Notes: generated from the sequence alone by a model not told the origin. Shown: positions 36,062 through 45,753, counted from the stretch's first letter. The stretch: 64,000 nt of DNA from Alistipes onderdonkii (GCF_025145285.1 NZ_CP102251.1:3720001-3784000), one strand, 5' to 3'. Made by a program: numbers and translations.

Positions 36062-36703
36062 ATGCGTCACACTTTCAAACTGCTCGCTGCGACCGTCGCG
36101 GCAGCAACGATCTGCTCCTGTTCCACGCTCACAGGCTATCCCACGGATGCCGAGGCAAGCTATGCCAAAGCCATCGAAATCGCCAAAAAGAGTGTCGACA
36201 CCGACAAGTTCAAGGTCTATTCGCTTTCGTTCATGGAAGGTGAAACCCTGTCGGACAACCTGTTCCTCATCTCGGTAAAACTGGTCAACAGGGACAACCA
36301 GGCATTTTCGCAGTCCTACTACATGACCGGGCTCGAACCGACCGCCCTGCGCGACGTGCAGCGCACGTTCGAGGATCCCGAATACGAAACCACCGTCGGC
36401 ATCGACCTCACGAAGCTCGACGCCGCACAAATCGCCGCGCAGATCGCACAGGCCAAAGCCATGCTCCCCGAAGGGCACACCTTCAAGTCGGTAGGCCGCT
36501 ACCAGATCGAGGAGGATGTCCCGGCAGGCAATTCGGTATTCAACCGCAACAAGACATTCGGGCAGCAGCATACGTCGTTCGTCGTCCGCTTCACCGAGGA
36601 CGGCAAGGAGACCGAAAGCAGCGCGGGCAAAACGTCGTATATCTACTACGAGGCCGAGGTGACCGTGGAACCAGACGGTACGCTTTCGATCGAAGAAAAT
36701 TAA
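36062..36703 (+). CDS. Lipoprotein of unknown function, 213 aa
   Basis: The signal peptide ends at a lipobox-like TICSC (Cys20). The rest alternates strands and short helices with no known motif; a Lys-rich middle (KKSVDTDKFKVYS) and a Thr/Glu-rich end. I start at 36062 because the upstream in-frame extension has no protein character. It precedes the YbjN-like pair on the same strand but is separated from it by a terminator. Confidence 0.6.
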   Translation: MRHTFKLLAATVAAATICSCSTLTGYPTDAEASYAKAIEIAKKSVDTDKFKVYSLSFMEGETLSDNLFLISVKLVNRDNQAFSQSYYMTGLEPTALRDVQRTFEDPEYETTVGIDLTKLDAAQIAAQIAQAKAMLPEGHTFKSVGRYQIEEDVPAGNSVFNRNKTFGQQHTSFVVRFTEDGKETESSAGKTSYIYYEAEVTVEPDGTLSIEEN

Positions 36704-36713
36704 GTTTTTCGCC

Positions 36714-36740
36714 CGGGAGCGCGGTTTTCTCCCGATTTTT
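36714..36740 (+). terminator. Intrinsic terminator after the lipoprotein gene
   Basis: CGGGAG pairs with CTCCCG (6 bp, loop of 9) and is followed by ATTTTT. Confidence 0.6.
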
Positions 36741-36796
36741 CCTAAATTTACATGACCGATGCCCCGACAACAGGGCATTGCCATAATGAAAACTAC

Positions 36797-38125
36797 ATGA
36801 AAACTACCCACCCATTCGTCGCCCCTGTCCTCGGCTCGACCCAGAGCAAGGTCAACATGGAGGCCTACGAGCAGGCCATAGACCAATACAACGAGGGCAA
36901 TTACCTCGGGGCGTTCTATCAGCTGCTCGACCACCTGAACCCGGAGTTCCGCACCAAATACGGCAATGCCGACGGCACGGAGTTCCATATCCCGCACGGT
37001 TCCATCCTGGTGAACATCCGCATCGCGGACGACAGGCTGTATATCAGCGCCGATTTCCTGGTACTCCCCGAAAAGGGCCGTGTGGCCATGCTGCGCCAGG
37101 TCGCCGACCTGAACATCAACCGGCTGATGCTGGCGCGTTTCCGCAAGGAAGGCGACAAACTGATGATGGAATACGCCTGCCCGCTGTCGCAAAGCCATCC
37201 GCACAAACTGTACTTCATACTGCGCAACATCTGCCACGTCGGCGACCGCTACGACGACGAGTTCTGCACAAAGTTCGGCGCCCGGCGCAGCTACGAACCG
37301 CAGGTGACGCCCTATCCGGAAGAGGAGGTGGCGCGCATCCACGAAGCCGTCCAGCAGACATGCCGCGAGACGCTCGACGCGGTGAAGGAATACGAGACAG
37401 AACGCAAGTACGGCTATTCGTGGAACGTGATCGACATCGCGCTCTACAAGATCGCCTATTTCGCGCACCCGCAGGGGCAGTTGCTCAACGACCTCGACAA
37501 GGCGGTCGACGACATGGACAAGGAGCTTCCCGTGGCTGAACTGGTGGCCAAGGGCAAAGCGTTCCTCGAACGGCTGCTCGCAATGCCGCGCGAGGAGATG
37601 GCGCGCGACCTCTACCTGGTCGACACGCTGGTTTCGACCAAGCGCCGTTCCTCGCTCAACAACGTGCAGGAAAACTTCAAGGAGGTGTACCAGGAGGCTA
37701 CCGAAGCCATCGAATCGGAAAATTTCGAGCGCAGCACCGTGCGCATCCTCTACAAGTTCTACGAAATGTATTACTACAACGACGTGCAGGACGACCTGAA
37801 CGCCGTCGTGGCGGGGGCGCTCGGCAAGTCGGCCGGGAAAACGATGGAGGAGGCTTCGGAGATCCTGTACGAAGCACTCGAAAAAATCATGGAGGACGAC
37901 CTCTCGGCGGACGACGGGGATTTCGACGCCGGGGAGCTGGGCATCGCCGGTGCGGCCGCCGCGGAGCAGGTGCAGCAGATGGCCGCCGCCATGCAGGGCC
38001 ATGTCGCGCAGATGCAGGCCGCGATGCAGGAGGCACTGGCCAAAGGCGACATGGCCGAATACATGCGGCTGGCGCAGGAATTCCAGCAAAAAATGATGGA
38101 ACAGGCCCTCGGGCAACAAAAATAA
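36797..38125 (+). CDS. Cytoplasmic protein with YbjN-like N-terminal domain, function unknown
   Basis: A 442-residue soluble protein. Residues about 10-150 resemble the YbjN/type III secretion chaperone-like fold (ILVNIRIADDRLYISADFLVLP, then LNINRLMLARF). Residues about 150-370 are helical (YSWNVIDIALYKIAYFAHP). The last about 60 are rich in Gln, Met and Ala and probably coiled coil (AAAMQGHVAQMQAAMQEAL). No catalytic motif. The start at 36797 (MKTTHPFVAP) is preferred; 36752 is possible. The protease gene follows after 22 bases and carries a similar YbjN-like tail, so the two proteins probably work together. Confidence 0.6.
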   Translation: MKTTHPFVAPVLGSTQSKVNMEAYEQAIDQYNEGNYLGAFYQLLDHLNPEFRTKYGNADGTEFHIPHGSILVNIRIADDRLYISADFLVLPEKGRVAMLRQVADLNINRLMLARFRKEGDKLMMEYACPLSQSHPHKLYFILRNICHVGDRYDDEFCTKFGARRSYEPQVTPYPEEEVARIHEAVQQTCRETLDAVKEYETERKYGYSWNVIDIALYKIAYFAHPQGQLLNDLDKAVDDMDKELPVAELVAKGKAFLERLLAMPREEMARDLYLVDTLVSTKRRSSLNNVQENFKEVYQEATEAIESENFERSTVRILYKFYEMYYYNDVQDDLNAVVAGALGKSAGKTMEEASEILYEALEKIMEDDLSADDGDFDAGELGIAGAAAAEQVQQMAAAMQGHVAQMQAAMQEALAKGDMAEYMRLAQEFQQKMMEQALGQQK

Positions 38126-38147
38126 CCGCTCTAAACCCGTATATCCT

Positions 38148-39233
38148 ATGGAACAGAACAATATTTACAAGACGGTATTCAAAGTGACCCATTCGGGCGG
38201 CTCGGGCAGTTGCTTCTACCTCAAGGCCTATGACCTTTTCGTGACGAACTACCACGTGACCGAGGGCTTCCGCACCGTCGCCATCCACGACAACGAGCGC
38301 AACCCGTACCTGGCCAAGGTCGTGCTGGCAAACCCGGCGATGGACATCGCCCTGCTGGCGGCCGAAGGGGATTTCTCCTCGCTGCCGGACATTTCGCTCG
38401 CCGAGGACGACACGCTGACGATCGGCCGCAAGGTCTACGTCGCCGGGTATCCCTACGGCATGCCCTTCACGATCACCGAAGGTTCGGTGTCGTCGCCCAA
38501 GCAGCTGATGGACGGCAAATACTACATCCAGACCGACGCCGCAGTGAACCCCGGCAACTCGGGCGGCCCGATCCTCGACGAAGACAACCGGGTGGTGGGC
38601 GTGACGGTGAGCAAGTTCACGCAGGCCGACAACATGGGCTTCGGCATCCGGGTCGAGACGCTGCACGCACTGCTGGATACGATCGGCGACCTCGACCGCA
38701 CGGTATTCCAGGTGCAGTGCGGCAGCTGCGAGGAGCTGATCGCCCAGGAAGAGGAGTATTGCCCGTCGTGCGGCGACAAGCTGCCCGAAGGCGTCTTCGA
38801 AGAACGCGAACAATCGCCTCTGGGCGGGTTCGTCGAATCGGCCATCGAACAGATGGGGGTCAACCCTGTGCTGGCACGCGACGGCTACGACTCGTGGTTA
38901 TTCCACAAGGGAAGTTCGGAGATTCGCATCTTCGTCTACGACAACAACTACCTGTTCTCCACCTCGCCGATCAATCTGCTGCCCAAAAAGGAGGTGGAAC
39001 CGGTGCTGGACTACATGCTGAGCGAGGATTTCGGCCCCTATAAACTGGGGATCGAAGGCCGCCAGATCTACATCGCATACCGCATACACCTCTCCGACAT
39101 CACCGACGAATCGGAGGAGGAGATCCGGAAGAACATCGTCGACCTGGCTTTGCGGGCCGACGCCATGGACAACATGCTGGTGGAACGCTTCGGGTGCGAA
39201 TTCTCGGAATATTCGAAGGCGGACGCGCAGTAG
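38148..39233 (+). CDS. Trypsin-like serine protease with zinc ribbon and YbjN-like tail
   Basis: A 361-residue protein without signal peptide. The S1C-type protease domain has the full triad: His36 (TNYHV), Asp66 (MDIALL), Ser138 (NPGNSGGP). A zinc ribbon follows, with Cys191, Cys194, Cys205 and Cys208. Residues about 230-355 resemble a YbjN-like domain (YDSWLFHKGSSEIRIFVYDNN, then IAYRIHLSDI). No PDZ domain, unlike DegP. It would act in the cytoplasm, which is unusual for this family, perhaps on or with the product of the gene before it. Confidence 0.8.
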   Translation: MEQNNIYKTVFKVTHSGGSGSCFYLKAYDLFVTNYHVTEGFRTVAIHDNERNPYLAKVVLANPAMDIALLAAEGDFSSLPDISLAEDDTLTIGRKVYVAGYPYGMPFTITEGSVSSPKQLMDGKYYIQTDAAVNPGNSGGPILDEDNRVVGVTVSKFTQADNMGFGIRVETLHALLDTIGDLDRTVFQVQCGSCEELIAQEEEYCPSCGDKLPEGVFEEREQSPLGGFVESAIEQMGVNPVLARDGYDSWLFHKGSSEIRIFVYDNNYLFSTSPINLLPKKEVEPVLDYMLSEDFGPYKLGIEGRQIYIAYRIHLSDITDESEEEIRKNIVDLALRADAMDNMLVERFGCEFSEYSKADAQ

Positions 39234-39252
39234 GCGCACCCGCCAAGACAAG

Positions 39253-39287
39253 GCGATGCCGGGCTTTACTGGAAAGCCCGGCATCGC
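39253..39287. terminator. Hairpin terminator between convergent operons
   Basis: A 15-bp perfect stem (GCGATGCCGGGCTTT with its complement, loop of 5), 20 bases after the protease stop. The T tract is weak. The rest of the gap to 39511 holds nothing recognisable. Confidence 0.65.
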
Positions 39288-39511
39288 GCTTCTTGCTCCG
39301 GCCCGCACAAACCTGCGCCACAGGCTCCGGAAAGATGCCTGCTGTTCATACGCCGGCGCGCAGAGCCACCATCGCCGGGGGCTTCGCTGCGGGATCCCCG
39401 GCAGAAGACAGTGCGCGGCATTCCGCAGGAATCCCGGATACACGGCGCCCGCAGGCGGAGGCAGCCGAAAAAAGAGCCCCGCAGGCCGTGCTGGCTGCGG
39501 GGCCGGAAGGC

Positions 39512-40909
39512 CTATAGGTTATCCTGTTTGAGATGTTCGGCGAACCGGTCGATGCGGTGCAGTTCCTGCGGGATACGGATATTCTGCGGGCAATGCGGCA
39601 CGCACTGGTTACAGCCGATGCAATGGCTGGCCTGGCGGAGTTTGGGGACGCTGCGGTCGTAGCCCACGAGGAACGCCCGGCGCGCCCGGCGGTAATTTTC
39701 GTCCTGCGACGAGGTGGCGACGTTCCCTTCGTTGACGCACTTGTTGTAGTGCAGCAGGATGGCCGGGATGTCCAGCCCGTAGGGACACGGCATGCAATAC
39801 TTGCAGTCGTTGCAGGGGATCGTGGGGTAGCGGAGCAACAGCTGCGCCGTCTCCTCGAGAAACTCCTTGTCGGCATCGGTCAGCTCGTCGAGCGGCGAGT
39901 AGGTACGCAGGTTGTCCTGCAAATGCTCCATGTAGGTCATGCCGCTCAGCACGGTCAGCACCCCGGGGAACGACCCCGCGAAACGGAACGCCCACGAAGC
40001 GACGCTCGACGACGGGCGCCGCTGTTTGAGATGGGCGGCGATGTGGTCGTGGACATTCGAAAGGCGCCCGCCCAGCAGCGGCTCCATGATGACGGCCGGG
40101 ATACCGCGCTTCTCCAGTTCGCCGTACAGGTACTCGGCATCGGTATTGCGCGTGTTGACCTCCTTGGCGTGTTTCCAGTCCACGTAGTTGAGCTGTATCT
40201 GCACGAAGTCCCACTTGTAGCGGTCGTGCTGCGCAAGCAGGTGGTCGAACACCGCGATGTCCCCGTGGTAGGAGAACCCGAGGTTGCGGATACGGCCGGC
40301 CTCACGCTCGGCAAGCAGGAAATCCAGCATCCCGTTGTCGATGTAGCGGGCTTCGAACTCCTCCATGCCGCTGCCCATGCCCACGCCGTGCAGCAGCAGG
40401 TAGTCGATATAATCGACCTGCAGCTCGCGGAACGAATTGCGGTACATGGCCATCGAGGCTTCGCGGCTCCAGGTCGAGGGCGCGAAATTGGACAGTTTGG
40501 TGGCTATGAAATACTTGTCGCGGGGATGGCGGCTCAGCGCCACGCCCGTGGCATGTTCGGAATGCCCCCGGCAATAGGCGGGCGAAGTGTCGAAATAGTT
40601 CACCCCGTGGGCAATGGCATGGTCGACCAGCGCGTTGACCATCTCCTGGTCGATCTCGTCGCCGCTGTCACGGGCGCTGCCGCTGCTGACGGTCGGCCAG
40701 CGCATACAGCCGTATCCCAGCAGCGACACCCGTTCGCCCGTCTTGGGGTTGGTACGGTAAGTCATCTGCCCCTGCTGTGCGCCGTCTGCCTCAGAGGCGC
40801 TTCCCGCAGTGCGGGGCTTGCAGCCATACAACGCCGCCGTCGTTACGGCGGCACCGGTACCTGCGACTTTCAGGAACTCCCGGCGGCCTATCTTTTTCTT
40901 CTCTTTCAT
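39512..40909 (-). CDS. Tat-exported aldo/keto reductase with ferredoxin domain
   Basis: A 465-residue protein. The Tat signal has GRREFLKVAG at about 8-17. The aldo/keto reductase barrel shows NYFDTSPAY, IATKLS and LLLHG with the usual Asp, Tyr, Lys and His. The C-terminus has a DCKYCMPCPYG cluster and a CIGCNQCVPHCPQ 4Fe-4S site. It is last in the six-gene redox operon. Electrons could pass from the polyferredoxin encoded upstream. Substrate unknown. Confidence 0.88.
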   Translation of the reverse strand: MKEKKKIGRREFLKVAGTGAAVTTAALYGCKPRTAGSASEADGAQQGQMTYRTNPKTGERVSLLGYGCMRWPTVSSGSARDSGDEIDQEMVNALVDHAIAHGVNYFDTSPAYCRGHSEHATGVALSRHPRDKYFIATKLSNFAPSTWSREASMAMYRNSFRELQVDYIDYLLLHGVGMGSGMEEFEARYIDNGMLDFLLAEREAGRIRNLGFSYHGDIAVFDHLLAQHDRYKWDFVQIQLNYVDWKHAKEVNTRNTDAEYLYGELEKRGIPAVIMEPLLGGRLSNVHDHIAAHLKQRRPSSSVASWAFRFAGSFPGVLTVLSGMTYMEHLQDNLRTYSPLDELTDADKEFLEETAQLLLRYPTIPCNDCKYCMPCPYGLDIPAILLHYNKCVNEGNVATSSQDENYRRARRAFLVGYDRSVPKLRQASHCIGCNQCVPHCPQNIRIPQELHRIDRFAEHLKQDNL

Positions 40910-40921
40910 ACGTTTGAAGCA

Positions 40922-42436
40922 TTAAACGGTACGGTGATTCTGGTGCCCTTCGACATAAATGGCGCTGAACGGACGGCTCGGACAGAGGTTCTCGCAGGCG
41001 CCGCAGCCGATGCAGCGGGCCTCGTTCACGACCGGAATACGCGGGGAGTCGGGCTTCCCGGGCTCCTTATGCACCATCTGGATAGCCCCGGCGGGGCAGT
41101 GGCGGGCGCAGTTGCCGCACTCCACGCCGTCGGTGTTGACGACACAGTTGGCGGCGATCCATACGGCGTGGCCGATCTGCACCGACGACTTGTCCTCCTT
41201 CGTGATCGGGCGTATGGCCCCCGTGGGACAGACCTCCGAACACTTCGTACATTCGGGGCGGCAGTAACCCCGTTCGTAGGACATCTCGGGTACCATCAGC
41301 GACATCAGCTTGCCCGACGGCCTCAACACCTGGTTGGGACACACGGCCACGCACAGTTGGCATCCGGTGCAGTGCGCCTCCATATTACGCACGGCGAGCG
41401 ATCCGGGCGGGGTAATGGGCGTCGTACGCCGGGGGATTTTCTTCTGCTCGATCACGGCCAGGCCGCCGTCGACCTTCTTCTCCTGCGCCCTGACCGTCGC
41501 ACAGGCCATGACCCCGACCAGCGAAAGGAACTTGCGGCGCGAAGCATCGGCCGGTTCCCCCGCCGCAACGGCCGCCTTCACGGTCGCAGGTTCCACGGCA
41601 GCGGGTTTGCGGCCGGCAGCGGGTTTGCGCGAAAAGGAGATCGCTCCCTGGCGGCATTTCCCCAGACAGTCCATGCAGGCCACGCAGCGGCTGTAATCGA
41701 TCCGGTGCGCCTTCGCGTCGATGCACGACGCCTTGCAGTTGCGGGCACAAAGGCCGCAACCGTTACATTTCGAGGCGTCGATACGCGGTTTGAAAACCGC
41801 GAAGCGCGACACGAGTCCCAGGATCGTGCCGACAGGACAGACCGTATTGCAATAGGTTCGGCCGTTGCGCCATGCCAGCACGGCCAGCACGATGAACGTC
41901 ACGGCCGCCACGGCCAGCGTCGCGGCGCCCTTGACCCAGACATCGACCGTGTAGAACGCATAGCTGCCGGCTCGCTCGGCCAGATAGGCCAGCAGGTTGT
42001 TGCCCCACAGGTAAAGGGGCGCAAAAAGGTTAGACACGATACGCCCGTAGGCGCTGTACGGCGCCAACAGATTCGACACGGGCTTGAAATGGGCGGCCAG
42101 CGCCACGAGGAACAGCACCAGTATGCCGTAGCGCAGCCACGACAGCGCCCGCGAGTAGCGGAAGCGGTTCTTCCGCCGCCGGGCGGCCGCCCGCGACACG
42201 ACATCCTGAAAGACGCCCAGCGGGCAGATGACCGAACAGTAGACCCGTCCGAAAAGCAGGGTCAGCAACACGAGTGCCGCGACCACGCCCGCATTGACGG
42301 CCAGGACAGCAGGCAACAGCTGCACCTTCGCCATCCAGCCGAACCACGCATGGAGCGTCCCCGTGAAATCGAGCAGCAACAGCGTGATCACCGTGAAGAA
42401 AACGGCCGCAGCCGTGATTCTGATTTTGCGTAACAT
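40922..42436 (-). CDS. Membrane polyferredoxin (NapH/NosR-like)
   Basis: A 504-residue membrane protein. About five helices in the first half enclose two CxxxCP motifs (YCSVICPLG and YCNTVCPVG), the hallmark of NapH-like electron carriers. A ferredoxin pair follows (CNGCGLCARNC, CVACMDCLGKC), then a Tat-like RRKFLSLVG in the middle and several more 4Fe-4S motifs in the last 150 residues (CTGCQLCVAVCP, CPTGA, CIGCGACENLCP). It looks like a fusion of an NapH-type and an NapG/NapF-type unit. Likely passes electrons across the inner membrane to the exported reductases. Confidence 0.88.
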   Translation of the reverse strand: MLRKIRITAAAVFFTVITLLLLDFTGTLHAWFGWMAKVQLLPAVLAVNAGVVAALVLLTLLFGRVYCSVICPLGVFQDVVSRAAARRRKNRFRYSRALSWLRYGILVLFLVALAAHFKPVSNLLAPYSAYGRIVSNLFAPLYLWGNNLLAYLAERAGSYAFYTVDVWVKGAATLAVAAVTFIVLAVLAWRNGRTYCNTVCPVGTILGLVSRFAVFKPRIDASKCNGCGLCARNCKASCIDAKAHRIDYSRCVACMDCLGKCRQGAISFSRKPAAGRKPAAVEPATVKAAVAAGEPADASRRKFLSLVGVMACATVRAQEKKVDGGLAVIEQKKIPRRTTPITPPGSLAVRNMEAHCTGCQLCVAVCPNQVLRPSGKLMSLMVPEMSYERGYCRPECTKCSEVCPTGAIRPITKEDKSSVQIGHAVWIAANCVVNTDGVECGNCARHCPAGAIQMVHKEPGKPDSPRIPVVNEARCIGCGACENLCPSRPFSAIYVEGHQNHRTV

Positions 42437-42446
42437 CCGTTTTCGT

Positions 42447-43004
42447 TTATTTTGACAAATTCATTCCACCGACCCATTTACCGACGGCATCCCGCGAGCC
42501 CTTCACGGCACTGCCGCGCACCGGCAGCCCGCCCAGCAGGGTAGCCCCGGGACAGAGCTTTTCGATGTCGTCCTCGCTGCGGCCCATGCGGCTGCCCCCG
42601 TGCGTCATGAACGGCGCAACGGTCTTTCCCGACCAGTCGTACGCGGCAAGGAACGTCGCCACGGGCGGCGCGACGGTGCCCCACCAGCAGGGCGAGCCGA
42701 CGAAAACCACGTCGTATGCGCCGATGTCGGGCAGGCGCCCCTTCAGCGCGGGCCGGTATCCCCGGCCGATCTCGCGCTTGGCCTGGGCCGTAACGGCATC
42801 GTATTGCGCAGGGTAGGCGCTCTGAGGGACGATCTCGAAAAGATCCCCGTTCGTAGCCTCGGCAATCTGCCGCGCCATTTCGCGCGTGTTGCCGCTATGT
42901 GAGAAATAGGCGACGAGCACCTTTTTGCCGGAGGCCGTCTGGGCCTGCATGTCCATGGCCGGGAATAAAACCGCGACGGCCGCTATTAAAACCGATAATC
43001 TCAT
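42447..43004 (-). CDS. Exported flavodoxin-like protein
   Basis: A 185-residue flavodoxin with an N-terminal signal peptide (to about MQAQ, residue 22). The FMN phosphate loop is YFSHSGNTREMA and the flavin-facing loop is GSPCWWGT. Export is unusual for a flavodoxin but fits the Tat-exported partner in the same operon. Probably an electron carrier in the envelope. Confidence 0.85.
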   Translation of the reverse strand: MRLSVLIAAVAVLFPAMDMQAQTASGKKVLVAYFSHSGNTREMARQIAEATNGDLFEIVPQSAYPAQYDAVTAQAKREIGRGYRPALKGRLPDIGAYDVVFVGSPCWWGTVAPPVATFLAAYDWSGKTVAPFMTHGGSRMGRSEDDIEKLCPGATLLGGLPVRGSAVKGSRDAVGKWVGGMNLSK

Positions 43005-43025
43005 AATCCGTAATTTTCAATCCGT

Positions 43026-43580
43026 TTATACGCCGCGCCCCATGGCATAGGCCTCATCCATCGCGGGCATCCCCTCGATGTCGCCGGCACGCCATGCCCC
43101 GACCCCGTAGACCACGCCTTTCTCGCGGGGATCTTCGAGGCAGTCGAGCAGGCCGCGGAAACACTCCACCGTGCGTTCCATCATCGGGACGCTCTCTTCG
43201 GCGGCCGTCAGGATGAAATAAAACTCCTTGCCCTTCATCTCCAGGTAGCGGGCGCAGCAGCGGTCGATCAGGGTCTTCATCTGTGCGCTGAGCGTATAGA
43301 AATAGACCGGCGTAGCCATCACGATCACGTCCGCTTCGACCATCTTGCCGATCACCCCGGCCGCATCGTCTTTCTGCGGGCAGGGCCCGGCACCGCCGTA
43401 GCAGGCACCGCAACCCGTACAATAGCCGATCCTGCGGTCTTTCAGGAAAATCTTTTCGACCTCGTGTCCGGCCTGCTGCGCCCCCGCCATGAAACGGTCG
43501 CAGAGCCGGTCGGAATTTCCCCCGCGCCGCGGGCTGGAGGAGAGTATCAATACTTTTTTCGCCATAATCTTCATCTTCAT
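43026..43580 (-). CDS. NAD(P)H-dependent FMN reductase / iron-sulfur flavoprotein-like
   Basis: A 184-residue cytoplasmic flavoprotein: LILSSSPRRGGNSDRL binds FMN phosphate, CTGCGACYGGAGPCPQKDD is the Cys-rich loop of the iron-sulfur flavoprotein group, and TPVYFYTLSAQMK is the flavin-ring loop. The start overlaps the stop of the upstream gene; MAKKVLI at 43565 is an alternative. Confidence 0.88.
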   Translation of the reverse strand: MKMKIMAKKVLILSSSPRRGGNSDRLCDRFMAGAQQAGHEVEKIFLKDRRIGYCTGCGACYGGAGPCPQKDDAAGVIGKMVEADVIVMATPVYFYTLSAQMKTLIDRCCARYLEMKGKEFYFILTAAEESVPMMERTVECFRGLLDCLEDPREKGVVYGVGAWRAGDIEGMPAMDEAYAMGRGV

Positions 43581-44860
43581 TCATTCCCGGGCGCCACTTC
43601 ATTCAGGCAGGCAATCGCGTTGAGCGACCGCGGATAGCCCACATAGGGCAGCAGCTGCGTGATGACGGTGAGCAGCGTCCGTTTGTCGTTGCCGACATTC
43701 AGGTTGCCGCGGATATGCCCCTTGAGCTGCGGTTCGCAGCCGCCCAGCGTGAGCAGCATCGAAAATGTCAGCAGCTCGCGCGTCCGGGCATCCAACCCGC
43801 CGCGGGTGACGAAATCACCGAAACAATTCATCGACAGGTAATCCTGTATGTGTTTCTGGCCTTCGGGGGCCGCTTCGCGCAGGGCGTCGATATGTCCTGC
43901 GCCGAAAATGGCCTTCTGGACGGCCAGTCCCCTTTCGAACCGCGTCCCCGGCGAGGTCGTCGACTGTCCTTCGAGCGGAAGCGCCACGCCGCGCGTCACC
44001 AGCACATCGTTGGCGATATGTACGAAATCGAGCACCTTGGCCATCCCCACGTACGGCACCGCCTGGTAGAGGACTTCCTTCGCCTCGACGGGCGTCACGC
44101 CGGCGTTGAGCGCCCCTGCGAGCATCGTCCGGAACTCGGCCTGCCCCTGCGCAGCGATACACGATGCGAGGATGCACATCATCCGCGTAGGGGTATCGAG
44201 GTCGCCGTAACCGGCGACTTCGCCGAATGCAAAGTTATCAAAAATTTCGATTAATTCGGGATCCGTCGCCCCCAGTCCCGAGGCATCGCCCGAGAAAAGT
44301 TCCGCACGGTTGCGGAGCGCCTCGGCGCCCAGCTGCGGAACGACGGCAGCCGCAGGGGCGGTCGCCGCGGCATACTGCGCGTCGTCGACCGGCTCCAGCC
44401 ACGTGTTGCGGTTCGTCTGCGGGTTGGTCTCGACGGCCAGGTGCGAAAACCAGCTGTCGGGGGCCGCGCCGTGCCAGTGCACCACGCCGGGGCCGATCTC
44501 AACCACGTCGCCCGGCAGCAATTCCCGCGCAGGTTCGCCCTTCGCCTGGTAATACCCCCGGCCGCTCACGGCGACGAGCAGCTGCCCGCCCGTGTGGCTG
44601 TGCCAGTTGTTCCGGCACCCCGGCTCGAACGTGACGTTCGAAACGGGGCAGTTCAGGGCCTGGTCATGCGTCAGCCGCGCAAGATAGGCCTGCCCGGTAA
44701 AATACTTCGCAAACATCTCCGGCAGCTTCTCCCCCCGGGGGAAAACCGATCCGTATATCCTCTCCTTCGTTTCCATCCTTCCCGTATCGTTGGTTTGTGC
44801 GTAAATTTCCGCCGTCAGCGCCAGCGCCGCGACAAACGCCGCAAGAATTCCTTTTTTCAT
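43577..44860 (-). CDS. Exported cupin plus tandem carboxymuconolactone decarboxylase-like protein
   Basis: A 427-residue protein with signal peptide (to about residue 21). A cupin domain comes first (NNWHSHTGGQLLVAVSGRG with metal-binding His, and VHWHG), then two AhpD/CMD-type helical domains (about 210-300 and 320-420; ILASCIAAQGQAEFR, LTFSMLLTLGGCEPQLKGH). The CMD Cys-x-x-Cys pair of AhpD is not present, so peroxidase-type chemistry is unlikely. Role unknown; operon context is redox. Confidence 0.82.
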   Translation of the reverse strand: MKKGILAAFVAALALTAEIYAQTNDTGRMETKERIYGSVFPRGEKLPEMFAKYFTGQAYLARLTHDQALNCPVSNVTFEPGCRNNWHSHTGGQLLVAVSGRGYYQAKGEPARELLPGDVVEIGPGVVHWHGAAPDSWFSHLAVETNPQTNRNTWLEPVDDAQYAAATAPAAAVVPQLGAEALRNRAELFSGDASGLGATDPELIEIFDNFAFGEVAGYGDLDTPTRMMCILASCIAAQGQAEFRTMLAGALNAGVTPVEAKEVLYQAVPYVGMAKVLDFVHIANDVLVTRGVALPLEGQSTTSPGTRFERGLAVQKAIFGAGHIDALREAAPEGQKHIQDYLSMNCFGDFVTRGGLDARTRELLTFSMLLTLGGCEPQLKGHIRGNLNVGNDKRTLLTVITQLLPYVGYPRSLNAIACLNEVAPGNE

Positions 44861-44867
44861 CCGCAGG

Positions 44868-45722
44868 CTATTTATCGAGGTCGTACTTCATAGTCCCGAG
44901 CCATTCGACCGTCTGCGGATCGCGGTGCGAGAGGAAACAGCTCTGCTTCATGTCGAGCGCGGCGATCCGTGCCATATCCTCCGGCGGGAGGGTGAAATCG
45001 AACACGTCGATATTCTCGGCCATACGCTCCTTATGCACCGACTTGGGAATGACCACGATGCCGCGCTGGATCAGCCAGCGCAGGACGACCTGCGCGACCG
45101 ATTTGCGGTGTTTCGCAGCCAGGTCTGTCAGCACCTCGTTCCCGAACAGGTTGTTGCGCCCCTCGGCAAACGGCGCCCATGCCTCGGCCTGCACGCCGTA
45201 TCGGGCCATGATGCCGGCCTCCTCCGCCTGCTGGCAGAAGGGATGCGTCTCGACCTGGTTCACGGCGGGCACGACCTCGTTGTGGAGGATCAGGTCGACC
45301 AGTCTGTCGGGCTGGAAGTTGCTCACGCCGATCGCACGGACTTTCCCCTCCCTGTAAAGCTCCTCCATCGCCCGCCACGCGCCGTAGACGTCGCCGAAAG
45401 GCTGGTGGATCAGGTACAGGTCGAGGTAGTCGAGTTGCAGCCGCTCCAGCGACGCAGCGAATGCCCGCTTGGCGCTTTCGTACCCGGCGTCCTGCACCCA
45501 GAGCTTCGTCGTGATGAAAAGTTCCCCGCGGGGGATGCCGCTCCGGCGGACGGCCCGCCCCACGGCGCGTTCGTTCATATAGGCGGCTGCCGTGTCGATC
45601 GACCGGTAACCGGCCGCCAGGGCTTCCGACACGCACCGTTCGCAAATCGCCTCGTCAACCTGGTAGACGCCGAACCCCAGCACCGGCATCTCCACACCAT
45701 TGTTTAAAATCTTCGTTTCCAT
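44868..45722 (-). CDS. Aldo/keto reductase (AKR5-like)
   Basis: A 284-residue NADPH-dependent aldo/keto reductase of the diketogluconate reductase type. The tetrad is visible: Asp43 and Tyr48 (SIDTAAAYMNE), Lys73 (TTKLW) and His106 (LIHQP). Cytoplasmic, first gene of the redox operon, divergent from the AraC gene. Confidence 0.92.
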   Translation of the reverse strand: METKILNNGVEMPVLGFGVYQVDEAICERCVSEALAAGYRSIDTAAAYMNERAVGRAVRRSGIPRGELFITTKLWVQDAGYESAKRAFAASLERLQLDYLDLYLIHQPFGDVYGAWRAMEELYREGKVRAIGVSNFQPDRLVDLILHNEVVPAVNQVETHPFCQQAEEAGIMARYGVQAEAWAPFAEGRNNLFGNEVLTDLAAKHRKSVAQVVLRWLIQRGIVVIPKSVHKERMAENIDVFDFTLPPEDMARIAALDMKQSCFLSHRDPQTVEWLGTMKYDLDK

Positions 45723-45753
45723 AGTTTTATCGCCTTAACAAATTTTCATATTG

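Noticed and set aside
39533..42433. 966-codon plus-strand frame
   Set aside because: Antisense to the reductase and polyferredoxin genes, rich in His, Arg and Gly, no domain.
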